A DNA stretch of 64,000 nucleotides from Thermomicrobiales bacterium (lineage in GTDB: Bacteria; Chloroflexota; Chloroflexia; Thermomicrobiales; UBA6265): positions 1 to 64,000 of the forward strand of contig JAMLHN010000020.1 in NCBI GenBank assembly GCA_023957115.1, read 5' to 3'. Below are positions 1 to 8,909 of the stretch, one piece after another. Position numbers and translations under genes: made by a program. The first letter of the stretch is position 1. Every line of letters starts with the position of its first letter. The notes below the pieces were generated by a model, which made no database searches, was not told where the DNA came from, and saw nothing but the letters and a program-made list of their open reading frames with translations.

Positions 1-125
1 TCGCTACGATTCCGGATTTCGCTGTAGGAGATAGGCCGTGCTTAAAAAGCCCACCGTGCGGCCTGATGGGCGCCGCGTTTCGGGTGCTTCATGCCGTTGA
101 GGCCCCGAAACTCGTTGCTTCGGTC

Positions 126-222
126 TCCTCCGGCCCCCGGACTCCGGGCTCCGGACCCGTTTCGAGCACGCCCTAACTCCTAAATCCCAACTCCCAACTC
201 CTACGTCCCAACTCCTCAATCC
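126..222. repeat. Heptad repeat arrays upstream of the MFS gene
   Basis: Two short arrays of degenerate 7-mers. At about 126-160 the units are CGGCCCC, CGGACTC, CGGGCTC and CGGACCC. At about 171-222, read on the minus strand, they are GGATTGA, GGAGTTG, GGACGTA, GGAGTTG, GGAGTTG, GGATTTA and GGAGTTA. Both belong to the GAGT-core family found between many genes of this window. Bases 1-125 hold no recognisable gene. Confidence 0.7.
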
Positions 223-247
223 GCCTGGGCTGATATGGTTGCCCGCA

Positions 248-1645
248 ATGCAACGGCGTCGCCCAATCGCTCCATCATCGACTGAACTGGACGCGAGCGC
301 TCCCATCCGGGGGCGCTGGTTGTTGCTGGCGATCGGTGTCGGCACCACACTGGCCCCGCTCAACTCCACCATGATCGCGGTCACCCTGCCGAACATTCAG
401 GACGACCTGAATGTCTCGGTGGCGCAGACGGCCTGGCTGGTTACACTCTATCTGGTCTGCATGGCGGTTGGCCAGCCGATCGGCGGCCGGATCGGCGATC
501 TCGTTGGCAGGCGGCGTGTCTATCTTATCGGGCTCGTCTGGTTCGGAATAGCCTCGGCAGCCTGCGCGCTTGCCCCAAACCTGGCGATGCTGATCGTCTT
601 CCGTCTCCTGCAAGCCGCAGCCGGCGCGTTGACGCTTCCCAACGGCGCCGCCATCATCCGGCAGGAAATACCGGCAGAACGCCGGGGACTCGCCTTTGGG
701 GTCATTGGGATGATGACCGCCCTCTCTGCGGCCGTCGGCCCGCCCCTTGGTGGTGTGCTCGCCCATGCCTTCGACTGGCGCGCCATTTTCTGGGTCAATG
801 TGCCCATCGTGGCGATTGCCCTCTGGCTCAATGCGCGCTACCTGCCGGTCTCGGTTCCGGCACAACGCGCCAGGACCCCGTTCGACTGGACCGGTTCGGT
901 GCTCTTCGGACTCGTGCTGACCTCCTTCATCGCCATTCCGACCTTCGCGCGTGACGATCGGGTCGTTCTGGCAGTCGCCGCCGCCGTCCTTTCCCTGGGG
1001 ATCGGCGTCTTCTTCGTTCGCACGGAGCTTCGCACCGACCACCCGGTCGTCGATATGGCGCTTTTTCGCAATCCCACCTTCTCGGCGGCGTGCGCGTCGA
1101 TCGCGCTCAATAACATCGTGATGTACACCACTCTGCTTGCCATCCCCCTCTTCATGGATCACGTGCGTGAGGACAACGAGCGCACCATCGGACTCACCCT
1201 GGCGGCCATGTCCGCGCTTGCGGCCGTGCTGGGTGTACTGGGCGGCCGTATGAGCGATCGGCGCGGCCGCGGACTTCCCGCGGTGCTGGGCGCGGCGTCC
1301 CTGGCCATCGGAACCGCCGCGCTGACCGGCGTGCTCGATGCCGACCACCTCTGGCCAATCGCGTTGGCGCTGGCCGTCATGGGCGTCGGTATCGGATTGC
1401 AAAGCGCTCCGGTCCAGGCCGCGGCGGTCGAATCGGCCCCGATTCAGAAAGCCGGCTCGGCCGCCGGAGTCCATTCGACCGCTCGTTATTTCGGAAGTGT
1501 CGTCGGCGCAACCGTGCTTGCGCTCGCGTTCTCCACCGATCTCGCCCTTGCCGACACCAGCCGGTTCCACTGGCTGTTCGCCGGGCTCAGCATCACCGCC
1601 CTGGCCGGTATCGCGGTCAACAGCCGCATCGCCCCGCGTACGTAG
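248..1645 (+). CDS. MFS efflux transporter, DHA2 (EmrB/QacA-like) family
   Basis: Integral membrane drug/proton antiporter of about 465 residues. The first helix is followed by NSTMIAVTLPNIQ, the DHA2 version of the LDxTIVNVALP motif. GGRIGDLVGRRR in the first cytoplasmic loop is the MFS motif A, and AVGPPLGGVL is the antiporter motif C. Hydrophobic segments run almost to the C-terminus, as expected for a 12-14-helix pump. The ATG at 248 is preferred; an in-frame TTG at 239 is possible, and neither has a convincing ribosome site. No regulator is adjacent, so the substrate is unknown. Confidence 0.9.
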   Translation: MQRRRPIAPSSTELDASAPIRGRWLLLAIGVGTTLAPLNSTMIAVTLPNIQDDLNVSVAQTAWLVTLYLVCMAVGQPIGGRIGDLVGRRRVYLIGLVWFGIASAACALAPNLAMLIVFRLLQAAAGALTLPNGAAIIRQEIPAERRGLAFGVIGMMTALSAAVGPPLGGVLAHAFDWRAIFWVNVPIVAIALWLNARYLPVSVPAQRARTPFDWTGSVLFGLVLTSFIAIPTFARDDRVVLAVAAAVLSLGIGVFFVRTELRTDHPVVDMALFRNPTFSAACASIALNNIVMYTTLLAIPLFMDHVREDNERTIGLTLAAMSALAAVLGVLGGRMSDRRGRGLPAVLGAASLAIGTAALTGVLDADHLWPIALALAVMGVGIGLQSAPVQAAAVESAPIQKAGSAAGVHSTARYFGSVVGATVLALAFSTDLALADTSRFHWLFAGLSITALAGIAVNSRIAPRT

Positions 1646-1716
1646 GCTCTGCGTCCGCACGGTGACGCCGGGACCCAAGCGCCCGGAGTGCCGCCATCGG
1701 GCCATATGGTTTCTTA

Positions 1717-1744
1717 GGACACAGGGCCCAGGACTCAGGCCCTG
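1717..1744. repeat. Heptad repeats between MFS and secreted protein
   Basis: Four consecutive 7-mers (AGGACAC, AGGGCCC, AGGACTC, AGGCCCT) lie between two convergent genes, eight bases from the end of the secreted-protein gene. They belong to the AGGACTC/GAGTCCT branch of the intergenic heptad family. Confidence 0.6.
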
Positions 1745-1752
1745 CGTACGCC

Positions 1753-2379
1753 CTATCCCTTGCTCTCAGCCATCGACGGCGGCGTGGCGTCACCTGCTTC
1801 AACTTTCGTCACACCGTCGAGCAACAGGGAGAAGGCCGAGACATCGTGGTCGAAATCGGTTGCCGGCATCTCTAGCGAAAGTCCGACCCCCAGATCGCCG
1901 TCCAGACGGCGGATCTCGGCATACCGAAATTCCATAAAGCCGTCTACGACCTCGTCCATATAGTTGCCCAGGAATGCTCCCCAGGCCCGGTCGGCTGTCT
2001 CGCCGTGGATCTCGTTCCCCTCGGCGTCAGTCGCCACCACTCCCGGCACGAAGCGCGCGTCATCGGGCCCGGCCGCCAGAAATCCGACGATCTCGCTCAA
2101 CGGCGTGTCTCCCGGCCGGGACATGACGATATTGGCAGTCATGTCTCCCTGGATCAGCACCACCAGGTCATAGCCTCCTGGTTCCGATTGCGAGGTCACA
2201 TAGGTCCAATCGTCCGGCCAGCTGATTTGATACCCAAATTGTTCACTGACATAGCGATCGATACCGGTGCTGGGGGTCGCATCCTGGGCATGCGCGCGCG
2301 ACTGCCCCATGCCGATCGCCCCCACCATCACCAGGAGAGCTGCCGCCCCGACCCGAATCCATGTTTCCACCAGACGCAT
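1753..2379 (-). CDS. Secreted protein of unknown function, PsbP/DUF1795-like
   Basis: About 208 residues. The ATG at 2379 puts MRLVETWIR plus a hydrophobic core and AHAQ-DATP at the N-terminus, a classical signal peptide with cleavage after AHA. The mature part starts with YVSEQFGYQISWPDDW, resembling the opening strand pattern (FGY.I..P..W) of PsbP-like or DUF1795 exported proteins. No catalytic motif is visible. It is divergent from the next gene, with a shared spacer of about 190 bases that must hold both promoters. The family link is tentative; secretion is well supported. Confidence 0.75.
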   Translation of the reverse strand: MRLVETWIRVGAAALLVMVGAIGMGQSRAHAQDATPSTGIDRYVSEQFGYQISWPDDWTYVTSQSEPGGYDLVVLIQGDMTANIVMSRPGDTPLSEIVGFLAAGPDDARFVPGVVATDAEGNEIHGETADRAWGAFLGNYMDEVVDGFMEFRYAEIRRLDGDLGVGLSLEMPATDFDHDVSAFSLLLDGVTKVEAGDATPPSMAESKG

Positions 2380-2571
2380 ATGCGCTTCCCTCCAGAGCAT
2401 GACTCGTCGTTCCGCCATCCAACGACGGGGAACCATTCCTCTCTATGGTACGTAGACGCGCGCCGTAAAGATCCTGGACCGATGCGAACCCCCACCGGAA
2501 TTTGCATGGATTGCCGCTTTCGGTCAGGCTTACCCAGGTATCGGAGAATGATTCGAAGGAGTATGTCGTCG

Positions 2572-3173
2572 ATGAATCGAGTTACCAGCACGATGTCCGC
2601 TCTGGCGGTTGGCGCGCTGCTTGCGACCGGGTTCGCCGGGGCCGTGGCGGCGCAGGACGCCACCCCCATTGCCCCCGAACCGGAGCTCTGCACGCTCACC
2701 CCACCCACCCTGGACGAGCTCTCCTCCTACGCTGCCAGCCCGGCCGCCGAGCTCCCCGAACCCGATGGCACGCCGGCCAGCATCGAGCTCCCCGCGGGCG
2801 AACCCGTCGATGACGCGACCCGAGCGGCGGTTGAGCAGTCGATGATTGTCAACGTCGCCTGCCTCAATACCGGCTCGACCCTGCTGACCATGGCCGCCTA
2901 CAGCCCCGAAGCGCTTCAGCAGCTCATTGGCGGCGCCGGTCCGGTGAGCCAGGAACTGTACGATTCGCTCTCCACCCCTGAGGCGATTGTCGAAGAAGAT
3001 CGCACCGTGATCTATGAGTTCCAGGACATGGTCCTGCTGGAGGATGGACGTTGCCGCCATATCGTTGGCGACAACCAGCCAACGACGCGGAAGCCGCCAG
3101 CCCGACGCTCTTCTACCTTGTCGAGCGAGACGGTCACTGGTACATCGACGATTTCATCAACCCGGCTGATTAG
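2572..3173 (+). CDS. Secreted protein of unknown function, frameshifted near its 3' end
   Basis: MNRVTSTMSALAVG begins a signal peptide ending at AVAAQ-DATP. The reading frame is open to about 3080, then the expected ending continues in another frame as EAASPTLFYLVERDG followed by HWYIDDFINPAD and a stop at 3171-3173. This ending resembles NTF2-like secreted proteins, in which a final strand reads Y..R.dG.W.IdD. A single-base indel near 3085 therefore splits the gene, either a real mutation or a sequencing error. A GAAGGA ribosome site at 2555-2560 suits the ATG at 2572 better than the one at 2563. Function is unknown. Confidence 0.7.
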
Positions 3174-3235
3174 AGCAGATTGCAGAACGGTTGGCACGTC
3201 GTCGGAGGCGTGCGGCATCGGAGCGCCCGCTGCGG

Positions 3236-3275
3236 CGGGGAGATTCTTCCTGCGTCAGAATGACAATCGGGGTTT
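3236..3275. repeat. Dispersed GAGATTCTTC...AGAATGAC repeat copy
   Basis: Contains GGAGATTCTTCCTGCGTC followed by AGAATGACA, the same element that occurs twice around 11.9-12.1 kb. It lies in the convergent spacer after the frameshifted secreted-protein gene. Confidence 0.55.
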
Positions 3276-3337
3276 CGAAGCTCAACTATTCTGAAATCGG
3301 CTGTCATCGCCCGTTCTCATCTCGCAAACGCACGAAC

Positions 3338-3365
3338 GCGAGGCGGCCATGTTCGGCCGCCTCGC
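3338..3365. terminator. Hairpin between convergent genes
   Basis: GCGAGGCGGCC and GGCCGCCTCGC form a perfect 11-bp stem around the loop ATGTTC, in the spacer of two converging genes. No U-run follows on either side, so it could end transcription both ways only weakly or be a processing structure. Confidence 0.6.
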
Positions 3366-3434
3366 TTCGCTTCCTGTCGACCTCGTGCCGGCGGCTACAC
3401 GCGTTCTATCCCGATCAATCACCCGGATTCGGGA

Positions 3435-4721
3435 TTACCCGTTCGCGCTGATGACCAGTGCGACGGCAATCGTGATCTTGTCCGTGCGGATGCCGGTGTC
3501 TTCGATGAGCGTTGCCGTTCCGGTCACGCCCGAATCGCCAATGGCTTCGAGCCCGATGACCAGGCGGTCGTGCTGCCAGAAACGGCCGGCATCCTCGACC
3601 ACGCCGCCGATCTCCCCGCAGGCAACGATTTCGCCACTGTCGTCGTCGGTCACAACCACCGAAGTCGCGCGGCCGCCCAGAAGCTCGCCGAAGTTGAGAT
3701 CGTCCAAAACCCCTTCGCCGTACTGCACGGGGACGGCCCCGAGTGCGCCGGCCGGCTCGTTCCCGCTTCCCCAAGGGGCCAGGGTGCCCGGACCGGCGCC
3801 GTTGTAGCCCTTTCCGGTGAGCTCGAACGCAACCTTGCCGCTCAACCGGGAACAGCTTCCCTCATAGATCATGAAGCGACTGACCTCGATGATCTCGGAA
3901 ACCAGCGCCGGCGGAACCGCGCGCTGCGTCGAGGTTCCTTCGGTCAGATCGATCGCGACCTCCAGCAACTGGAGATCGCCGTTGGCGTCGCCGATTGCGT
4001 AGACGCTGGCGACGGTATTGCCATCGAGCTGCATCCGGTCGAGCGCGACGGAGACAACCGATTCGTCGGTCGAGGTGAAAACCACGCGGTAGATGCCCGC
4101 CGTCTTCTGCACATAGTTCGACGCATGGGCAAAGGTCAGATCCGCGACGAGCCGTTCGGCAATATCGCCACCGATCAGCGAAACATCGACCCCGGCGGTA
4201 TCCGGGGCGGCGTGAATGACGCGGATACGGGTGGTGCTCAGCGGGGTTCCCTCAGGAGCCGGTGGGAGCGGCGATAGATCGACCGTGTTGACCAGGAGCC
4301 GCGGAGCCGCGCGCATACCGACCGCGGCGAGCTCATGAGCGATGCCAGCGTCGATCGCGACGTCGGGCATGGTGAGCAGCGCATTGTCGACCGGCTGACC
4401 TTCCGGGACGATCGCAAAGGTATAGGTCCCGGCCGGAAGCGCGAAGTACCCGCTCACATCGTCGAATGTGAGCCCGACGACGGCTTTCAGCCCATCGATG
4501 TAGAGGTCGAGGTCGCCTGCATCGGGAATGCCGTTGATGAAGATGACGCACCCATCGTCCTGGGTGCCGAGCTGCAGCAAGGTTGCGCAATCGGTGACCG
4601 CGACCGGCGATGCGGCGGGAGCTGCCTCGGGCGTACCGTTTTGGGCCGTTACGCCGGAGATCGCGCCGATCGTCAGCGACAGTGCCGCAACCAATCCAAG
4701 CAGGTGCGTGCGAAGCTTCAT
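3435..4721 (-). CDS. Secreted DUF4397-domain protein
   Basis: 428 residues. MKLRTHLLGL plus a hydrophobic stretch ending VTAQ-NGTPEAAP is a signal peptide; GGAGGGGAG directly before the ATG at 4721 fixes the start. Two DUF4397 beta-sandwich repeats follow. The first runs from about residue 60 (FINGIPDAGDLDLYIDG...YFALPAGTYTFAIVP); the second starts near residue 165 (RVIHAAPDTAGVDVSLIGG). Such modules occur in exported or surface proteins and have no known enzymatic role. The C-terminal 150 residues contain a cysteine pair and a GEIVACGEIGG segment not assigned to a family. It lies 50 bases downstream of the antiporter-linked genes, possibly as the last gene of that transcript. Confidence 0.8.
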   Translation of the reverse strand: MKLRTHLLGLVAALSLTIGAISGVTAQNGTPEAAPAASPVAVTDCATLLQLGTQDDGCVIFINGIPDAGDLDLYIDGLKAVVGLTFDDVSGYFALPAGTYTFAIVPEGQPVDNALLTMPDVAIDAGIAHELAAVGMRAAPRLLVNTVDLSPLPPAPEGTPLSTTRIRVIHAAPDTAGVDVSLIGGDIAERLVADLTFAHASNYVQKTAGIYRVVFTSTDESVVSVALDRMQLDGNTVASVYAIGDANGDLQLLEVAIDLTEGTSTQRAVPPALVSEIIEVSRFMIYEGSCSRLSGKVAFELTGKGYNGAGPGTLAPWGSGNEPAGALGAVPVQYGEGVLDDLNFGELLGGRATSVVVTDDDSGEIVACGEIGGVVEDAGRFWQHDRLVIGLEAIGDSGVTGTATLIEDTGIRTDKITIAVALVISANG

Positions 4722-4771
4722 CTCCCCTCCTGTCCTCTGGTTCCCAACTGCGGCGTCTCTGCTGGCCAACG

Positions 4772-5125
4772 CTACTGCCGGCGTTGAGCGCGGGCCGAGA
4801 ACCAGTGAATGAGCCAACCGATGACCACGCCGGTGAGCAGGAATCCGAGCATGACCAGCGAGAGCCGCATCTCGGATGTGCGAATCACCCAGTCCACCTC
4901 GACGTGCTCGAAATTGCGTGCAATGAACAGGGTCGCCACGACGACCAGGACGATGAGGACGATCCAGCGGATCGCCCGGTACCCCGTATTGGCGGTTTCC
5001 TTGGCCCGGACCGCAACCGGCCGTTTGTCGGGTTCCGGTCTGCCGCTGCTGATCGATGGCGACGGTGGCGGCAGCCCTGGCGGCTGCGTGCCTGCCGGCT
5101 TGTCGGTTGGGAGCTTATCAGTCAT
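4772..5125 (-). CDS. LapA-domain (DUF1049) membrane protein
   Basis: 117 residues: a proline-rich cytoplasmic N-terminus, a first helix (WIVLIVLVVVATLFIARN), the short F.HVEVDWV segment typical of LapA/DUF1049, and a second helix (LSLVMLGFLLTGVVIGWLI) ending in a basic tail. In proteobacteria LapA helps assemble lipopolysaccharide; in Chloroflexota, whose envelope appears to lack LPS, the role is unknown. The start codon overlaps the mrpG stop by four bases (ATGA), indicating translational coupling to the antiporter operon. Confidence 0.8.
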   Translation of the reverse strand: MTDKLPTDKPAGTQPPGLPPPSPSISSGRPEPDKRPVAVRAKETANTGYRAIRWIVLIVLVVVATLFIARNFEHVEVDWVIRTSEMRLSLVMLGFLLTGVVIGWLIHWFSARAQRRQ

Positions 5126-5613
5126 GGGGTTACCTCACGATCCTCTTTCCCGGTGGCGTGTGGATGCCGGAGCGGCCCGTTGAGCTCGCTTCGTTGTTTG
5201 CGGTCGCGGATCATCGCGCCGACGGATTCTCCCCGTTCGACCGGGAGATATGCAAGCTCGTCACGCAAAACGAGATCGTAGACCGATTCGTCGACGGCGC
5301 CCGGCGTGCGCATCAATTCGTGCTCGATCGCGGCCGCGCGGGCAATGACCTGCGAGGCGATCGGGGTCGTCACCATCAGGATGCCGGAAATGAGGATCAC
5401 CCGGGCGATGATCTCCCATTCATTCGTCACGATCGATGCCATCGTAAAACTGATGGTGCCCAGAAACACCGCCTTACTGGCGGCGTGCATCTTGGTATAG
5501 ACATCCGGCATGCGCACAATGCCGATCACCCCCAGGGTCATGATGATGATCCCCAGAACGACCAGCGTGTCCGCCAGGTAGGGACCGATGTTGCCCAGGC
5601 GGTCGTTGAGCAT
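5122..5613 (-). CDS. mrpG: Mrp Na+/H+ antiporter subunit G
   Basis: 163 residues with three hydrophobic segments. The signature GVIGIVRMPDVYTKMHAASKA matches MnhG/PhaG. The last 50 residues are a hydrophilic tail (VYDLVLRDELAYLPVERGES...) longer than in most MrpG proteins, which end soon after the third helix. It overlaps mrpF by one base and the LapA-like gene by four. Part of the multi-subunit membrane complex exchanging Na+ for H+. Confidence 0.92.
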   Translation of the reverse strand: MLNDRLGNIGPYLADTLVVLGIIIMTLGVIGIVRMPDVYTKMHAASKAVFLGTISFTMASIVTNEWEIIARVILISGILMVTTPIASQVIARAAAIEHELMRTPGAVDESVYDLVLRDELAYLPVERGESVGAMIRDRKQRSELNGPLRHPHATGKEDREVTP

Positions 5614-5879
5614 CAGAAAATCTCTCCTTCGCTGTGGTACCGCGCCGCCGCGATGGTGGCGAGGAACGAGAGAAGCGAAAGGACCAAGGCCGCATCCAGG
5701 TAATATCCCACCCGGCGCGAGTCGGAGTAGAGAATCAGGAGCGCGATCAGCAACAGGGTCACCATATCCAGCGCGAGCACGCGCGTTAGTGAGGAGCGAG
5801 CGCGCACGACGGTGATCAGGCTGATCACGATCAGCACTGCCATCCAGAGCGCCGCGGCGCTGAAGACGATTTCGTGCAT
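5613..5879 (-). CDS. mrpF: Mrp Na+/H+ antiporter subunit F
   Basis: 88 residues, three predicted helices. The motif VVRARSSLTRVLALDMVTLLL matches the MnhF/PhaF R.....DR..ALD.i pattern. Its last base is shared with the mrpG start codon, and it starts 14 bases after mrpE. Small structural subunit of the antiporter. Confidence 0.9.
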   Translation of the reverse strand: MHEIVFSAAALWMAVLIVISLITVVRARSSLTRVLALDMVTLLLIALLILYSDSRRVGYYLDAALVLSLLSFLATIAAARYHSEGEIF

Positions 5880-5892
5880 CCCATCCTCCGAT

Positions 5893-6396
5893 CTAGGGGA
5901 AGACCCACCGTTGATAGCGGTCGTAGAGCTCTTGCATATCGGCGCGCACCTGATCCGGATCGCTGGCGTCGATCACATGGACGAGCATCATGCCGCGATC
6001 CCAGTCGACATCCAGCAGGATCGATCCCGGCGACAGGGTGGTCGTGATCCCCGTGACGACGACGCCAAACCGGCTGCGGTCGCCAATCGGCACGGCCACG
6101 ATACCGGGGTGCTCCAGCTTGCGGAGACCGATCACGACCAGGGCCACCCGTACCGAGCCAACCAGAATTTCCCAGATCGTGATGCCGGCGAAGGGGAAGA
6201 AGGCCAGTATGCGGCGCGGAAACGAGGGGCGCTCGTTCTTCGGCTTCCCCGGAATGGCGGGAAGCTCGCCATGGAAGAGGAGATAGACCACGGTGCCCAG
6301 GACCGCCCCGATGACGATATCCCAGGGGTCAGTGCTGGCCAGGGTCAGGCAGAACACCAGGGTCAGCAGGGCGACCACCCCAATCGCTCGGGTCAT
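5893..6396 (-). CDS. mrpE: Mrp Na+/H+ antiporter subunit E
   Basis: 167 residues: two N-terminal helices, then a cytoplasmic part. The segment TTLSPGSILLDVDWDRGMMLVHVIDASD matches the MnhE/PhaE core (TvTPGT..v.v......vHvld). The start overlaps the mrpD stop by four bases. MrpE is needed for full antiport activity in characterised systems. Confidence 0.93.
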   Translation of the reverse strand: MTRAIGVVALLTLVFCLTLASTDPWDIVIGAVLGTVVYLLFHGELPAIPGKPKNERPSFPRRILAFFPFAGITIWEILVGSVRVALVVIGLRKLEHPGIVAVPIGDRSRFGVVVTGITTTLSPGSILLDVDWDRGMMLVHVIDASDPDQVRADMQELYDRYQRWVFP

Positions 6397-7778
6397 GGCC
6401 GTGTCGTCGCAAAGCTTTGGCCGGCCTGTTCGCTCACCCAGAGGACCGGCTCCGGCCAGAACCCGATCAACAGGGTAATGATTGCCAAAACGACCACCAC
6501 GGCCCGTACGGAAACCGGGCTGGCGACGGCATTGGCAGACTCGGCTACTTCCGGTGTCCAGAAGCGGCGCTGGTAGATCTGGAACATGTAGATGAACGAG
6601 AGCACGCTGCCGACCACGACCAGCGCGATGACGATCCAGTTGTCATCCTGAGCCGCGACCTGGAAGAGCCCGGCTTTCCCGAGGAAGCCGCCCGCCGGTG
6701 GAACGCCGGCCACGCTGAACGCACCGACCGCGAACGCGAACCCGGTCAACCAGCCGCGCAGGTTTTCCGAAAGAAAGAGGAGCGTCTTGTTGACGGCATT
6801 GACGATGGCGAAGAGGACCGCCGCCGCGAATCCCGCCGGTCCGCCAATGGCAAGCGCCACCAGAATGAAACCCACCTGGCCGATCGAGGAATAGGCCACG
6901 ACTTCCGCAACCGAACGGCGAGAGAGCGCCTGCAACGAACCGTAGAGAATCGAAATGACGCCAAGCGCGAAGAACATCGGCGCCGCGGTGTGCAGCTCAT
7001 CCGGCAGCATTCCGCCACCCCAGCGCAAGAGCCCGTAGGTGCCGATGTTGGCCACCGCTCCGCTGAGAATGGCGGCCACCGCGGGGCGGGTTCCGGTATA
7101 GACCGCCGGTAACCAGAAGTGGAAGGGGAAGATGCCCAGCTTGATGCCGAACGCGGTGAAGATGAGCACCGCGCTCAGGATCACAGACGTCGGATTGAGC
7201 AGGGCGACGCGCGCGGCGATGCCGGCCATGTCCAGACGTCCGGTCTGGTGATAGAGCGCGGCGATGCCCATCAGGAAGAACGCGGAGCCCAACAGGTTCA
7301 CGATGACGAAAATCGTAGCCGAGCGGAGCTGGCGTCCTTCGTCGCCATAGCCGGTCAGGATATAGGACGAGATCATGGCGATCTCGAAGAAGACATAGAA
7401 GTTGAACGCGTCGGCGGTCAGGAAAACCCCGGTGAGTCCTGCCCCGAGCAAGAGCACCAGCGCCGGGAACGATTGCGAGCGGACTCCGTTGAAGACCTCG
7501 AAGGTCAACGCCGCAAGCAGAACGCCGAGTGAGAGGAGGGCGAAGGTCACGCCCAGCATATCGGCGGTGAGCCCGATACCGACCCCGGAGGGCCAGCCGC
7601 CGGCGGTCATCGTTTGCGGACCCTCGTCGCGAACGTTCATTCCGAGCGCGACCAGCGCCGCGATTGCCGCCAGGATGGCCGCCACCGACGCGAATCCCAC
7701 CCACCGGCGGCGTCCATCGAGGATGGCCGCGCAGACGCCCGAGAACCAGAGAATGCCCAGTCCGAGAACGATCAGCAT
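6393..7778 (-). CDS. mrpD: Mrp Na+/H+ antiporter subunit D
   Basis: 461 residues from the ATG at 7778 (MLIVLGLGILWFSG); an upstream in-frame ATG would place repeat DNA inside the protein. It belongs to the NuoM/NuoN/MrpD proton-translocating family: FYVFFEIAMISSYILTGYGD around residue 130 holds the conserved glutamate, and GIKLGIFPFHFWLPAVYTGTRPAVAAI holds the conserved lysine and HFWLP motif. It is separated from mrpC by a 223-base spacer with repeats, unusual in an otherwise overlapping operon; GGAG at the preceding spacer end supplies a ribosome site. Confidence 0.93.
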   Translation of the reverse strand: MLIVLGLGILWFSGVCAAILDGRRRWVGFASVAAILAAIAALVALGMNVRDEGPQTMTAGGWPSGVGIGLTADMLGVTFALLSLGVLLAALTFEVFNGVRSQSFPALVLLLGAGLTGVFLTADAFNFYVFFEIAMISSYILTGYGDEGRQLRSATIFVIVNLLGSAFFLMGIAALYHQTGRLDMAGIAARVALLNPTSVILSAVLIFTAFGIKLGIFPFHFWLPAVYTGTRPAVAAILSGAVANIGTYGLLRWGGGMLPDELHTAAPMFFALGVISILYGSLQALSRRSVAEVVAYSSIGQVGFILVALAIGGPAGFAAAVLFAIVNAVNKTLLFLSENLRGWLTGFAFAVGAFSVAGVPPAGGFLGKAGLFQVAAQDDNWIVIALVVVGSVLSFIYMFQIYQRRFWTPEVAESANAVASPVSVRAVVVVLAIITLLIGFWPEPVLWVSEQAGQSFATTRP

Positions 7779-8001
7779 GGGCGGCTCCTGGGGCGTGGGG
7801 CCGGAGTCCGGAGTCCGGAGTCCGGAGTCCCGTGTCCAGAGAAGCAGGCAGCAGGCGGCAGGCAACAGGCAGTTCGAGCGACGTGCAGAAGCGTGGAGAC
7901 CCGCCCGCTCGTGTTGTCATCCTGAGGCACGAAAGGTCTCCTCGCCGCAACTCGCTCGAGAACCGCACTGGACGCTGAACTCTGGGCCCTGGGCTTCCAG
8001 C
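7779..8001. repeat. Repeat-bearing gap inside the mrp operon
   Basis: 223 bases without a gene between mrpC and mrpD. It contains four perfect GGAGTCC heptads at 7803-7830 and, around 7912-7940, a sequence (GTCATCCTGAGGCACGAAAG) like the common TCATCCTGAG/AGAATGAC dispersed repeat. The neighbouring mrp genes overlap or are nearly abutting, so this gap looks like secondary repeat insertion. Confidence 0.7.
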
Positions 8002-8475
8002 TCATTCCGTTGCCCTCTCATCGCGCTGGATGCCATCCCGGTCCGGCTGATCGGATTCGTCGTCTTCGTCTACCTCCCGGTCTTCGAGCACGCCGATACC
8101 CGGCTCGGGCGGAACTTGCTGTTCTTCGAGCTGCACCAGACGCTCTTCGAAATCGGAGAGATGTTCGATATCGACCGATCGGTGGGACACATAGACGCGG
8201 TAGATCAGACTGATCAGCAGCGCGGTAACCCCGAAGCTGATCACGATGGCGGTCAGCACCATCGCCTGCACCAGCGGGTCGCTGACCCGCGCCCCGTCGC
8301 CGAGCGGATAGATCGGCTCGGTCCCGCGGGAGAGTCCCGAGACCATGATGAAGAGGTTGACCGAGTGGGCGATCAATATCGTCCCGCCAACGACCTTGAT
8401 GAAGTCGTGTTGCAGCAGGAGATAGGATCCCGCGGCAAAGAGCACGCCGATGGCCAGGGAGACGATCAGGGTCAT
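8002..8475 (-). CDS. mrpC: Mrp Na+/H+ antiporter subunit C
   Basis: 157 residues, NuoK-like. Three helices span residues 1-100, including FIKVVGGTILIAHSVNLFIM and DPLVQAMVLTAIVISFGVTALL, the MnhC signature with its conserved DP.pQALvLTAIVI block. The C-terminal 45 residues are acidic and hydrophilic (VLEDREVDEDDESDQPDRDG), an extension beyond the core domain. It overlaps mrpB by four bases. Confidence 0.93.
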   Translation of the reverse strand: MTLIVSLAIGVLFAAGSYLLLQHDFIKVVGGTILIAHSVNLFIMVSGLSRGTEPIYPLGDGARVSDPLVQAMVLTAIVISFGVTALLISLIYRVYVSHRSVDIEHLSDFEERLVQLEEQQVPPEPGIGVLEDREVDEDDESDQPDRDGIQRDERATE

Positions 8476-8909
8476 GACCGGTCCCTTCGGGTAGCATGGG
8501 CAAGCAGGTCGAAAACGCCGACGCAGACGCCCATGACCAGCAGAAAGACTCCGATATCGAAGAGGAAGGGCGTCGTCAGCTCGAGCGAGCCGATATGTGT
8601 GGCATGCTCGTTTGGCCCGGGGAAATGGGTCATGATCGATTGTCCGCGGAGCACCGGGGTGAACGCGGTGGCCAGCGCAAGCAGCAACCCCGTCAGGGCG
8701 ATCTGGCGGGCATAGCGGACCGGACGCAGCTTCTCGGCAACCGCCGTGCCGAAGGTGACGTATTGCATGATCACGCCAAGCGCGGCGATCACTCCCCCGC
8801 TGAACCCGTCACCCGAATCGGAATACCCCTTGATCAGGATGGCAAACGCGACCATCCAGGTGGGAAGCAGGAGCAGGCGGGCGGCCTGGCGGGCCATATC
8901 GTTGTTCAT
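8472..8909 (-). CDS. mrpB: Mrp Na+/H+ antiporter subunit B
   Basis: 145 residues, four helices. GYSDSGDGFSGGVIAALGVIMQYV is the MnhB signature (G...PGGGF.GG...a......Y), with GDGF replacing PGGGF. Its start overlaps the mrpA stop by four bases, in the usual A-B-C order. Confidence 0.93.
   Translation of the reverse strand: MNNDMARQAARLLLLPTWMVAFAILIKGYSDSGDGFSGGVIAALGVIMQYVTFGTAVAEKLRPVRYARQIALTGLLLALATAFTPVLRGQSIMTHFPGPNEHATHIGSLELTTPFLFDIGVFLLVMGVCVGVFDLLAHATRRDRS

Noticed and set aside
275..1705. A 476-codon minus-strand frame opposite the MFS gene
   Set aside because: Same shadow effect; the plus-strand product has clear MFS motifs and the antisense product none.
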